Origin: CALMKX01 sp036274895
GTDB lineage: Bacteria > Acidobacteriota > Thermoanaerobaculia > Multivoradales > SZUA-115
DNA length: 64,000 bases
Direction: 5' to 3'
Assembly (NCBI GenBank): GCA_036274895.1
Contig: DASUEU010000057.1
Coordinates: 62,001 to 126,000 of the forward strand
Shown: positions 38,986 to 45,880 of the stretch, piece by piece
Layout: each line of letters starts with the position of its first letter
Position numbering within the stretch: the first letter of the stretch is position 1
Made by a program: the position numbers and the translations under genes
Notes under the pieces: generated by a model
What the model saw: only the letters and a program-made list of their open reading frames with translations
What the model was told of the DNA's origin: nothing
Database searches by the model: none

Positions 38986-39143
38986 GAGGAATCTGGCGCT
39001 CAACCGGCGCGACCCTGCCCGGCCAGAAAGGCGGCCGGCGAAGCGATAGCCTGGTCCCTTCCCCCGTCCCGCCAGGGACGTGTTGGGTAGCGTGGGATTT
39101 CAATCCCTCGCGGCGGCCGAGCGACGACCTCTCGGGACCCCCT

Positions 39144-39599
39144 CTACCCCACCGTGCCGGCCTCGCAGAGGGCCTTGAGCTTGGCCAGGGCCTTGGGCCA
39201 GGTCTCGGCCATGTAGTCCTGGTGCTCCGGCCAGATGTCCATGTCGACCTGGACCTCGGTTGCCGAGCCTGCGTCGGTAAAGCGATAGGTCTCGAACAAG
39301 GGGGCCCAGGCCTTGACTGCCTCGCTCTCGGTGTCCTCGACGCCGTTCGCGACGAATCCGAGATGCTGGATCGAGATGATCTCGTGCAGCCGATTCTCAG
39401 CGATCACGGCGACCATGCCGCTGCCGTCGGGGCCCAGGAAGCGGATCCGCTCGCCCTCGGCCCAGGATCCCTCGAAATAAGAACCCTGGGCGAAATCGGC
39501 CGTCCAGAGCCGGTAGGTCTCTGGAGCGATCATGGTCTTCCACACTGCTGCTCGTGGAGCGTCGATGGTGATGGCGAAATGAAGAGTGTTCATGGTCAT
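39144..39599 (-). CDS. SRPBCC (AHSA1-like) domain protein, 151 aa
   Basis: The ATG at 39599 is chosen because the family begins exactly there (MTMNTLHFAITIDAPRAAVWKTM). It continues with PETYRLWTADFAQGSYFEGSW and the long C-terminal helix WPKALAKLKALCE. START-like helix-grip proteins of this type bind hydrophobic ligands; the substrate is unknown. It is transcribed toward the decayed region and lies 59 bp downstream of the membrane protein gene in the same direction, so they may be one operon. Confidence 0.85.
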   Translation of the reverse strand: MTMNTLHFAITIDAPRAAVWKTMIAPETYRLWTADFAQGSYFEGSWAEGERIRFLGPDGSGMVAVIAENRLHEIISIQHLGFVANGVEDTESEAVKAWAPLFETYRFTDAGSATEVQVDMDIWPEHQDYMAETWPKALAKLKALCEAGTVG

Positions 39600-39658
39600 C
39601 CTCTCAGGTTTCGCACTTGCAGCCCTGCTCCGCGCTCCAGCCGACGTTTCACCGGTTG

Positions 39659-40171
39659 CTAGGGTGCCTTCTGGTCTTGAGTCAACTTCCTCACCACGAG
39701 CATGACGTAGGTCGCCCCGCCAACCACCACGGCACCCAGATAGAAGCGCCAGACCAGCCAGTCCTCTCCGACGCCCGGAGGCTCGGCGATGTCGGTGGTC
39801 CGCGCGCTGGTACCCAGATTCAGCACGGTCCAGGCATAAGTGGCCAGGACCGTCGACCACAACACCACCATGCCCACGATACGAAGGGTGCGACGGTAGC
39901 GTTGCGGTGACATCCAGGATGGCCACCGGTTCGCCTTCTCATGGTTGTACATGAAGGCGAACCAAAGCCATGCTCCACCGATGACGATCTCCGAGATCTT
40001 GTGCGCGAACATCGGACCGGTCACATAACCGTACACCCCGAGCCTGGGAACGTCCTTGGCGACAGACGACCAGAAGTCCCAAAGCAAGAAGGGGCTGGCG
40101 ATCAGGACGATGGCCAGCATCATGAAGTTGGCGAGGCGCAACGCTTTGGCGTCCATAGGTCTGTTTGGCAT
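39659..40171 (-). CDS. Small integral membrane protein, 170 aa
   Basis: Start at the ATG at 40171 (MPNRPMDAKALRLANFMML) rather than the upstream ATG, which would add a disordered Arg/Gly/Ser-rich tail. Four hydrophobic segments are visible: FMMLAIVLIASPFLLWDFW, then ISEIVIGGAWLWFAFMY, VGMVVLWSTVLATYAWTVL and FYLGAVVVGGATYVMLVV. No known family recognised. It is the last chromosomal gene before the integrated element. Confidence 0.75.
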   Translation of the reverse strand: MPNRPMDAKALRLANFMMLAIVLIASPFLLWDFWSSVAKDVPRLGVYGYVTGPMFAHKISEIVIGGAWLWFAFMYNHEKANRWPSWMSPQRYRRTLRIVGMVVLWSTVLATYAWTVLNLGTSARTTDIAEPPGVGEDWLVWRFYLGAVVVGGATYVMLVVRKLTQDQKAP

Positions 40172-40336
40172 TGCGGAGCCTCGTCCAGTGCTTGGGGTGA
40201 TCGGATGGCCTGACGGCCTGCTTCCAGGCCGCGCACCCACGTCATCCGACCGTCGACCCGGTTTCCGTGCCCGAACCACAGACGGCGTGAGAGCTCAACC
40301 AGTTCGAGGGATTCTACACCAACAGGGAATTACGGG

Positions 40337-40385
40337 TGGAGCGGGAGACGGGATTCGAACCCGCGACCAACAGCTTGGAAGGCTG
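40337..40385 (-). tRNA. Truncated tRNA-Gly(TCC), 3' half only (attL core)
   Basis: Reading the minus strand: anticodon arm with loop CTTCCAA (anticodon TCC), short variable region, T arm GCGGGTTCGAATCCCGT, acceptor strand CTCCCGC, discriminator T and an encoded CCA at 40339-40337. The matching 5' acceptor strand, D arm and upper anticodon stem are missing: phage-like sequence begins at about 40386. This is the duplicated attachment core left by a tyrosine integrase that uses a tRNA 3' end, not a functional tRNA. Confidence 0.88.
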
Positions 40386-40394
40386 ATTTAAGTT

Positions 40395-40417
40395 GCCGTA
40401 AGTGCGTGACTTACGGC
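40395..40417. repeat. Perfect 8-bp inverted repeat beside attL, loop contains AGTGCGTGA
   Basis: Arms GCCGTAAG (40395-40402) and CTTACGGC (40410-40417) flank a 7-nt loop. It lies between the tRNA remnant and the integrase stop codon, so it may end integrase transcription or be an integrase arm-binding site. The AGTGCGTGA string (40401-40409) recurs three times (one copy variant) near 59.5-59.8 kb. Confidence 0.6.
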
Positions 40418-40441
40418 TCCGCTTGTTCGATTTCGGTTCGC

Positions 40442-41542
40442 CTATTCGGCGCCGAGGATGCGGTCCAGGGCCTCGCCGAGCTCGGCGAGCTTGGCTACGG
40501 GAACTTGGCCTCTGGTGTATCCCATCGTGGTGGAAATGTCTGCGTGACCTACAGCCTTTGCGACTGTGTACGCGGTGGCTTCACCGAGGCCAAGTCCAAT
40601 AAAAAGGTTTCTTCCCCAGCCCAGGGATTCCAGTGGCGGCTCGATGCCTGCTGCTCGGCTCGCGGCGCGCAAGCGCTTCTTGAGCGACCACGGACCGAGC
40701 GGGCGGCCGTTGATGGTGAAGACGCGGCCGTCGACGGAGGGCACGCGCTCGGGGCTGGCTTCCCAGGCGCTGAGATGGCGGAGGAGCGTGGCCGTGATCG
40801 GTACCAGGCGCAGCGGCCCGTGTTTGAGGCTCTGAACGACGGCCATCCCGCGCTGGCGGTCCACGTCTGCCCAGCGCAGAGCGTACAGCTCACCGGGCCG
40901 CATCCCGGAGCGGACCGCCCACTCGGCGACCGTGCGCTCGAGGGAGCCCCGGGCCATAGCTCCCAGCCACTTTCTGAGCTGCTCTTCCTCCAGCACTCGC
41001 TTGCCGGTGGAAGCACGGGAGGCGAGGCTGGGAATTCGCCAGCCGGGCTCGATGCGGTGCCAGCGGTAGACGTCCAGCAGCTTGCGCAGGGTCTTCCGCA
41101 CCTGGGCGTCGCTGGCGTCCCGGCGGGCCTGGGCTGAAAGCCGATGGGTCCGCCGCCAGCGGACAAAGGCGGCGATGTGCTGGTCGGTGAGTTGCTCGGC
41201 GCCCAGCTGTGGCCTGCGCTCGACTTCTCGCAGCCAGACCTCGATCGAGCGAAGCTGCTCCCGGTACGTCGAGGCCGTGTTGCCCTGCACGCGCTCGTCC
41301 GCCGCGTCGAGATACTGATCGATCAGGGCCAGGAGGGTGTGCCGGGGTTGAACGATCGCCGGCAGGCCGCGCTTGACCAGGTGGTGGTCGAGCGCGATGG
41401 TGTCCCGGAACTCCCTTGCCTGCTCGATCGTGTCGAGGGTGGCGGTGTGCAGCTCGCCGCCTCGCCACAGGCGGACGAAGTATCGGCCTTTGGGCAGCCG
41501 CTTGATGTTGCGTTCGTTGGCCGGCGGGCGCTTCGGCATCAC
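40442..41542 (-). CDS. int: Phage integrase, tyrosine recombinase family, 366 aa
   Basis: An N-terminal arm-binding region (KGRYFVRLWRGGELHTATLD) is followed by a core-binding helical part and a catalytic domain from about residue 165. Catalytic Arg in SGMRPGELYALRW, second Arg in LGWGRNLFIGLGL, His in VGHADISTTMGYT and nucleophile Tyr in MGYTRG are visible. The usual H-x-x-R box reads G-W-G-R, so the first His is missing. The gene ends 57 bp from the attL core and points toward it, the standard int-att layout. The start overlaps the upstream gene's stop by 4 bp. Confidence 0.9.
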   Translation of the reverse strand: MMPKRPPANERNIKRLPKGRYFVRLWRGGELHTATLDTIEQAREFRDTIALDHHLVKRGLPAIVQPRHTLLALIDQYLDAADERVQGNTASTYREQLRSIEVWLREVERRPQLGAEQLTDQHIAAFVRWRRTHRLSAQARRDASDAQVRKTLRKLLDVYRWHRIEPGWRIPSLASRASTGKRVLEEEQLRKWLGAMARGSLERTVAEWAVRSGMRPGELYALRWADVDRQRGMAVVQSLKHGPLRLVPITATLLRHLSAWEASPERVPSVDGRVFTINGRPLGPWSLKKRLRAASRAAGIEPPLESLGWGRNLFIGLGLGEATAYTVAKAVGHADISTTMGYTRGQVPVAKLAELGEALDRILGAE

Positions 41543-42225
41543 TCGAAGGTGGCCTTAGCCGAGTAGGAGGTAGTGGAACTCCCCCGCCTTGAGAACTGAA
41601 AGGTGTAGTTCTGCTCGCCGCCGGGGGCCAGCTCGATCCAGAGATCCTGAAAGTCCAACTCCTCTCCGTCGCCATACAGCGTGACTACTAGGGTCTGGCG
41701 AGCGTCGGCTGTGCCGATGTTGTGGACGGACCCCGTCACTAGCAGCTGATCCCCGAGGTTGTGCACTGTGGGGCCGAGCAGGTTTGCGAGGCGTGGGCGG
41801 CCGGTCGGCTGCCGGGTGATCGTCCCGGGCCTCTGGGGTGCAATCTCCACCCGCGGCTGGATCAGCAGCACTCCCGGGGGGACGGCCTGGGGTGCCGCCT
41901 CTTCCTCTCGCTGGCCTTCCACCACTCGGGCGTCCGTCAGTTCCTTCAAGTCCGCCTTGGTGTTGGCCAGGGCGAGCTTGAGATCCTCCACTTCGCCCTC
42001 GAGGCGCACGATCTTCCGCTCCTGCTCGTAGCAGTCCGCAGGCTGGCTGGTAGCCGACTGCTGCGCGGCCGATTCCTGTTGCGGGGCAGGCTCCGCAGAG
42101 GCTGCGCCCGCCCGCCACGGTGCCCAGCTGGCGACGCCGAAGCCGGCTCCCCCTGCTACCAAGAGTGCGAGGATCAACGCAAGCGGGCCGCCGTATTCAC
42201 GAGACTGCGCACTGTAGGAGGGCAT
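41539..42225 (-). CDS. Membrane-anchored protein with coiled coil and beta domain, 228 aa
   Basis: One transmembrane helix (LALILALLVAGGAGFGVASW, about 16-35), then a Gln/Ala-rich linker with one Cys, a predicted coiled coil (about 66-100, ERKIVRLEGEVEDLKLALA) and a C-terminal beta-sandwich-like region (HNIGTADARQTLVVTLYG) resembling FxLYD/DUF3426-type domains. The orientation suggests the beta domain outside the cytoplasm. It shares a transcript with the integrase, so it could be a lysogeny-expressed surface protein. Function unknown; it could affect superinfection, but nothing in the sequence proves that. Confidence 0.75.
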   Translation of the reverse strand: MPSYSAQSREYGGPLALILALLVAGGAGFGVASWAPWRAGAASAEPAPQQESAAQQSATSQPADCYEQERKIVRLEGEVEDLKLALANTKADLKELTDARVVEGQREEEAAPQAVPPGVLLIQPRVEIAPQRPGTITRQPTGRPRLANLLGPTVHNLGDQLLVTGSVHNIGTADARQTLVVTLYGDGEELDFQDLWIELAPGGEQNYTFQFSRRGSSTTSYSAKATFE

Positions 42226-42430
42226 GGCAAGGGATGCTACTCCCCGCGGCGGCCGTCCGCAACTCTTTGCCGCTCTGCCGCCCAGGCCCGGAGCCGGGGC
42301 TCCGGCGACTCGCGATCCTGGACCGTTGGGGCCTCCTGTTCACAGCGCGGAGCCCGAGCAGGATCGCGGTACGCTGGCCTCCTCGGAGGTTTCGCCATGG
42401 CGGCGAGGCCCGCACCGGGAGGAGGTCCGT
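42226..42430. other. Divergent intergenic region between lysogeny-side and rightward small gene
   Basis: About 205 bp separate the start of the minus-strand membrane-protein gene from the small gene at 42431. It should hold the promoter for the integrase transcript, but I see no convincing -35/-10 pair. A strong ribosome site (GGAGGAGG, ending at 42425) belongs to the small gene. Confidence 0.4.
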
Positions 42431-42565
42431 ATGATCGAGTGGCTTCTGTGGCTCTTGGGCTGGTTCGATTTCGACGGTGGTGGAACGCTGGACCCTTGGG
42501 GGAACCCAAGGCCGGCATCGGGTGAGCCCGCGAACCAGGGCCCGGCTACGCCCGGGGCGGTCTGA
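42431..42565 (+). CDS. Small Trp-rich protein, 44 aa
   Basis: ATG placed after GGAGGAGGTCC. The product starts MIEWLLWLLGWFDFDGGG and ends in a Pro/Gly-rich tail. The first 12 residues form a short, strongly hydrophobic, Trp-rich helix; DFDGGGTLDPWG could be an acidic loop. Too short for a family call. A perfect terminator hairpin follows within 12 bp, so this is a single-gene transcript, which supports it being real. Confidence 0.6.
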   Translation: MIEWLLWLLGWFDFDGGGTLDPWGNPRPASGEPANQGPATPGAV

Positions 42566-42575
42566 GCGGCGAAAG

Positions 42576-42599
42576 CCCCCAGGGCGCGGTCCCTGGGGG
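42576..42599 (+). terminator. Hairpin terminator after the small Trp-rich gene
   Basis: Perfect 9-bp stem CCCCCAGGG / CCCTGGGGG with a 6-nt loop CGCGGT, starting 11 bp after the stop codon. Only a short TT follows, so it is a GC-rich hairpin without a long U tract. Confidence 0.65.
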
Positions 42600-42633
42600 T
42601 TGCGCTGCTCGCACGTCGTGACATACTTCAACT

Positions 42634-43770
42634 GTGACTTCCTACAGCACGTTGTTCGAGGGAGCCATCGAAGCGGCGGCCCGAGCCTGTGCCGACCTCT
42701 TGCCTGCGGAAGAGGCGAACCGGCGGGCTCGCGAACTCGCGAGTATGCCCTTCGGCCGAGCCCTGATGCTGGTGAAGTCCGCCGCGGCCTGGGCACGGGT
42801 GGAAGTCGCCTTGGCCCTAGTGCGGGAGATCCACCGGGTGCGGCGCCGGCCGGCCGAGTACCAGCGCCGGCTCGATTTGGCTTGTGCGATCTGCGACTAT
42901 GCTGAAGGGCCGCCTGGCCTCCAAGCCGACTTGAGGTCGCAAATTGCTGCGCTCCGGGCGAATCGGCTGCGCCTCGAGGGCAACCTCGTCGAGGCCCGGA
43001 CGTGGCTGGAGGTAGCCGAGGATCTGCGGGCTGAGGGTTCCGGGGATGCCGCCTTGGAGGCCCTGGTTGTGGAGATGTCGGCCCTGCTGGCCTACGACCA
43101 GGGCATGCTCCCGGCGGCCCGCGCGATGGCCACGGAGGCGGAGCGGCTGTGGCGGGCGGTGGAGGATCTCCGAGCCGTCGCTCGCTTGGCCGTCCACAGA
43201 GTGAGGGTCGAAACCGCGATGGGCCGCCACCAGGAGGCTCTAGACTGTGCGGTGGAGGGTCTCACTCTGGTCCAGCCTCAAGACGGGGCGCTGGCGCTGG
43301 CCCTCCTCCACAACATGGCCTACGCCCTCGTCGAGAGTTCACAGCCCGAACGTGCCCGCTGGGTGCTCACGAGGGCAGAGCCGCTCTATCGGCGCTTCGG
43401 TGGCGATTGGGAGGCACTCCAGCGGAGGTGGCTAGTGGCCCGACTCAACAGCGCCGAAGGCCGCTGCCTCGAGGCGGAAACCCAGCTTACCGAAGTAGCG
43501 CAGGAGCTAGCTTCGGGCGGCCACGATCTCGAGGCGGCTCTGGCGGTGCTCGAGTTGGCAGCCTTCGCCCTCGATCGCGGCGACCTGGCCGAGGCTCTCC
43601 GCCGGCTGCAGGTGGCTCGCCCTGCACTGGAGCGCCATGGCTCTGCCTACGCTGCGGTCTGTGGAGAGCTGACTGACCGGCTGGCGAAGGATCTGACCGG
43701 GCCCTTCCTGCGCAGCGTCGTAAGGCGCCTCCAGCGCGCTCCGCTCGGGCTCGCGGAAGCTGCTATCTAG
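42634..43770 (+). CDS. TPR-type helical repeat protein, 378 aa
   Basis: All alpha-helical with recurring A/L/E-rich helix pairs of about 34-40 residues, e.g. GNLVEARTWLEVAEDL, QGMLPAARAMATEAERLW, MGRHQEALDCAVEGLTLV, SQPERARWVLTRAEPLY, GRCLEAETQLTEVAQEL and GDLAEALRRLQVARPAL. GTG start. No enzymatic motif. TPR proteins of this kind often work as partners of a small regulator; the convergent neighbour is an HTH protein whose 3' end overlaps this gene by 8 bp. A role in phage regulation is inference. Confidence 0.75.
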   Translation: MTSYSTLFEGAIEAAARACADLLPAEEANRRARELASMPFGRALMLVKSAAAWARVEVALALVREIHRVRRRPAEYQRRLDLACAICDYAEGPPGLQADLRSQIAALRANRLRLEGNLVEARTWLEVAEDLRAEGSGDAALEALVVEMSALLAYDQGMLPAARAMATEAERLWRAVEDLRAVARLAVHRVRVETAMGRHQEALDCAVEGLTLVQPQDGALALALLHNMAYALVESSQPERARWVLTRAEPLYRRFGGDWEALQRRWLVARLNSAEGRCLEAETQLTEVAQELASGGHDLEAALAVLELAAFALDRGDLAEALRRLQVARPALERHGSAYAAVCGELTDRLAKDLTGPFLRSVVRRLQRAPLGLAEAAI

Positions 43771-44155
43771 CGCCGCGGTCCCGCGGCCGGCCCTGCTCCG
43801 GCGGTTCCCCCGATTCGTCTTTACGGTGAGTCGAGATGGCCCGCTCCACTAGGTTCTCGACGCGCGCCTGGATCTCGCCCCAGGTCAGGCCCCCTTCCAC
43901 CTTCCCGCCAGGCAGGTCTTCCCACACCGACCCGAACAATTCAGCCGGCGGGATCTCCGCCACGTAGAGCAACGTGAGCAGGGCTTCCAGCTTGACGGGC
44001 TTTGCCCTCGTCAAGAAGTCGCGGAAGTAGCCACGGCCGACACCGGCGGCGCGTTCGAGGGCTGAAATAGACGCCGCTCGTCGCTCCAGGCGAGCGCTCA
44101 AGTCCTTGAGCACGCGAGAGATATCGGCCGCTGCTCGCTCCTTTGGGTCGGACAT
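43763..44155 (-). CDS. HTH transcriptional regulator (lysogeny side), 130 aa
   Basis: Residues about 25-75 read as an XRE-like helix-turn-helix: SISALERAAGVGRGYFRDFL followed by KLEALLTLLYVAEIPPAELF. A Gly/Glu-rich hinge and a charged C-terminal tail follow. It is divergent from the HTH gene at 44248, and its start codon touches the palindrome TGACTAGTCA. This is the arrangement of a temperate-phage switch, with this protein or its divergent partner as repressor; sequence does not say which. Confidence 0.72.
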   Translation of the reverse strand: MSDPKERAAADISRVLKDLSARLERRAASISALERAAGVGRGYFRDFLTRAKPVKLEALLTLLYVAEIPPAELFGSVWEDLPGGKVEGGLTWGEIQARVENLVERAISTHRKDESGEPPEQGRPRDRGAR

Positions 44156-44227
44156 GACTAGTCAAAAAGCCTAGCACGGCATCCAGCAACTGAAAAGTTG
44201 TCGACAGTGGCTTGACTAACTCAGTCA
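44155..44227. promoter_or_regulatory. Operator palindromes in the divergent regulator region
   Basis: Two sites share the half-site TGACT: TGACTAGTCA at 44155-44164 (perfect 10-bp palindrome overlapping the minus-strand start) and TGACTAACTCAGTCA at 44213-44227 (half-sites 5 nt apart, covering the rightward -35 box). A further inverted repeat CAACTGAAAAGTTG lies between them. They look like repressor operators controlling both directions. Confidence 0.65.
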
Positions 44228-44247
44228 TAGTCGTTAATGTTGTAGCC
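44212..44247 (+). promoter_or_regulatory. Promoter giving a leaderless transcript for the rightward HTH gene
   Basis: -35 TTGACT (44212-44217), 17-bp spacer, -10 TAATGT (44235-44240). The next start codon is at 44248, only 7 nt after the -10 box, so transcription should begin at or next to the ATG. No ribosome site precedes it. Leaderless messages are known for phage repressors such as lambda cI. The -35 box is inside the TGACT-N5-AGTCA palindrome. Confidence 0.7.
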
Positions 44248-44523
44248 ATGGTCGGCAATGCCCACGGTCCCTTGCCAGCCGCTACCCCAAGTGCTCTGCG
44301 GACGCTCGCCGCTCTGCGCGTCTTAAACGGGCTGTCCCAGGCTGAAGTGGCCTCGCGCGTGCGCCGCTCCCAGCGCTACATCTCCCGGTTGGAGGCTGGG
44401 GAGATTCGCGAGGTGGGGGATGTGCTGCTGGGGCAGTTGAGCGTCCTGTACGGCCTCACTCCCGAGGGGATGCGCGAGGCGCTGGCCGCCGCCCGCGAGG
44501 CGGCGGAAGGGCGAGCGGCGTGA
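44248..44523 (+). CDS. XRE-family HTH protein, 91 aa
   Basis: The ATG at 44248 is preferred over the upstream GTG because the upstream one lies inside the promoter. The HTH occupies residues about 22-75: LAALRVLNGLSQAEVASRVR, RSQRYISRLEAGEIREV, then VLLGQLSVLYGLTPEGM. It is a compact DNA-binding protein with no extra domain, as expected for a Cro- or cI-like regulator. It heads the long rightward operon and is 34 bp from the next gene. Confidence 0.82.
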   Translation: MVGNAHGPLPAATPSALRTLAALRVLNGLSQAEVASRVRRSQRYISRLEAGEIREVGDVLLGQLSVLYGLTPEGMREALAAAREAAEGRAA

Positions 44524-44557
44524 AGGCCCCAGACCTCAACACGGGAAAGGCGATGAA

Positions 44558-44770
44558 ATGAGCTGGATCCTCAAAGAGCAGCTGGGTGATCGCCCCGCCA
44601 GCTACCTGCGGGAGTTCGTGGCGATCGGCCCAGCCTGCACCCAGGACGAGGGCCTCGCCATGCGGTTCGGCTCGCGGGAGGAGGCGCTGATTGCCTCTTC
44701 CCGCCACTGGGCGCCTGTCACGTACGAGCCGGTCGAGATCCCGGATCCCGCGGAAGGAGCAGCAGCGTGA
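44558..44770 (+). CDS. Small phage protein of unknown function, 70 aa
   Basis: Preceded by a GGAAAGG ribosome site; its end overlaps the next gene by 4 bp. MSWILKEQLGDRPASYLREF is followed by a short beta-like part and an acidic Pro-rich tail. No recognised motif. The conserved-looking start and coupling to the operon support it being translated. Confidence 0.65.
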   Translation: MSWILKEQLGDRPASYLREFVAIGPACTQDEGLAMRFGSREEALIASSRHWAPVTYEPVEIPDPAEGAAA

Positions 44771-45348
44771 CGGACCTCAAGACCTACCTCCAGGGCAAGG
44801 GCTTCTCCGGCCCGGTCTTCGACCAGGGCCTTGCGGCCGGGCTCGAAGGTGCGGATGTCAGCGTCCAGCCCCAGGGCCTCGATGTGCTGGAAGTGTTTAA
44901 CTGGTCCCTCGGCTACTTCGCTGGCCTCGGCTTCCGGCACGGATCCCAGCGCGATGCCCAGCAACCCGGGCCGGCGGGGACCCTCGCCGCCAGCCTGCTC
45001 TCCGAGCGCGTCCATGGGGTCCCTGACATTCCAACCGCCGGCACGCTGCTGGTGGCCAGGGAGCGGCGGCGGCAGATCGAGACCGAGGGCTACGACTCGC
45101 GCCACGATTCCGCCCATGGGCCAGCCGCGCTGATGCTAGCTGGCGTGTCGTACCTCCTGAGCGCGGCGCGAGCCGTAGGCGGAGCGTCCACGCCGGTCCG
45201 CTCCTGGCAGCCCCAACTCTACTGGCCCTGGGACCTGGCGGACTACAAGCCGCGGACGGCACAGAGGGACGTCGAGCGAGCGGCGGCCCTAGCGATCGCC
45301 GCCTTGGACTGCCTGCTGGCGCCTGCGCCGGAAGGCGGTGCGGCGTGA
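44767..45348 (+). CDS. Phage protein with ERxRQIxxEGY...WPW...YKP motif, 193 aa
   Basis: The second half contains ARERRRQIETEGYDSRHD, then YWPWDLADYKPRTAQRDVER and a final helix ALAIAALDCLLA. This combination recurs in many phage and prophage proteins (MazG-like neighbourhood, no assigned reaction). The helical, acidic pattern around HD and RD would suit a metal-dependent nucleotide pyrophosphohydrolase-like fold, but that is speculation. GTG start coupled by 4-bp overlap. Confidence 0.7.
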   Translation: MTDLKTYLQGKGFSGPVFDQGLAAGLEGADVSVQPQGLDVLEVFNWSLGYFAGLGFRHGSQRDAQQPGPAGTLAASLLSERVHGVPDIPTAGTLLVARERRRQIETEGYDSRHDSAHGPAALMLAGVSYLLSAARAVGGASTPVRSWQPQLYWPWDLADYKPRTAQRDVERAAALAIAALDCLLAPAPEGGAA

Positions 45349-45752
45349 GTAGCTCTCCGCGTCTCGAAGACCTGCTCGAGCAGATCTACTCCCTCGCCGA
45401 TAAGGGGCTGAGCGTGCTCGACGGCTCGATCGAGCGCGACGAGGCGCTCGGGACGGAGCGACCTGCCCGGCTGTGCCAGCTCCACCAGCTGCGCTCCGAG
45501 CGAGTGCAGCTCAGCAAGCGACTCACCCTCGCCAAGGACCTGGCCAGCGCTCTGGCAGAGCTTTGCCGCGGGCCTGCCCACCCTTACTCCTGCATCGCGA
45601 GCGCCACCGGCTGCCCCCGGTGCGCAATGGCGCTCCAAGAGCGCCGCGTCCGCGCCCGCGAGGCGCTGGACCGCTGGCACGCGCCGGTGATGCCTCCCGT
45701 GGAGGTGGAGGGGTGGCCGGCCGCCGACGACTCCGGGGAGGCAAGGCTATGA
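45345..45752 (+). CDS. Helical Cys-containing phage protein, 135 aa
   Basis: The N-terminal 90 residues form long amphipathic helices (LEDLLEQIYSLADKGLSVLD; LCQLHQLRSERVQLSKRLTL). Four Cys are spread over the protein, one pair as CPRC, perhaps a small zinc knuckle with CRGPAHPYSC. Both ends overlap neighbours by 4 bp. Unknown function. Confidence 0.65.
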   Translation: MSSSPRLEDLLEQIYSLADKGLSVLDGSIERDEALGTERPARLCQLHQLRSERVQLSKRLTLAKDLASALAELCRGPAHPYSCIASATGCPRCAMALQERRVRAREALDRWHAPVMPPVEVEGWPAADDSGEARL

Positions 45753-45880
45753 CGCTCGAGCGCTGGATCCTCGCGGGCCTGCTCGCCCTGGCCATCGGAA
45801 TCTCGGTGGGCATCTCCTTCGGCGAGTGGATCGCCGCCTGGTGGTGGCGCCTGCGCCACCCGAAAGGGAGGGCCTGGTGA
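45749..45880 (+). CDS. Small single-pass membrane protein, 43 aa
   Basis: The ATG overlaps the preceding stop (ATGA). Sequence MTLERWILAGLLALAIGISV continues with a hydrophobic stretch, then WWWRLRHPKGRAW, a positive C terminus. One transmembrane helix of about 22 residues. Its stop codon abuts the next gene's start. It could be a small holin-like or superinfection protein, but size and position alone do not decide. Confidence 0.65.
   Translation: MTLERWILAGLLALAIGISVGISFGEWIAAWWWRLRHPKGRAW

Noticed and set aside
39085..39115. GGGATTTCAATCCC, which resembles the end of some CRISPR repeats
   Set aside because: Only one copy is present, no spacers or second repeat follow, and no cas genes are in the window.
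40337..40410. A complete tRNA-Gly gene
   Set aside because: The 5' acceptor strand and D arm are missing: the sequence after 40386 does not pair with the acceptor CTCCCGC.
42634..42650. Possible upstream start for the TPR protein or read-through from the small Trp-rich gene
   Set aside because: The perfect hairpin at 42576-42599 separates the two, and no in-frame start with a ribosome site lies before the GTG at 42634.
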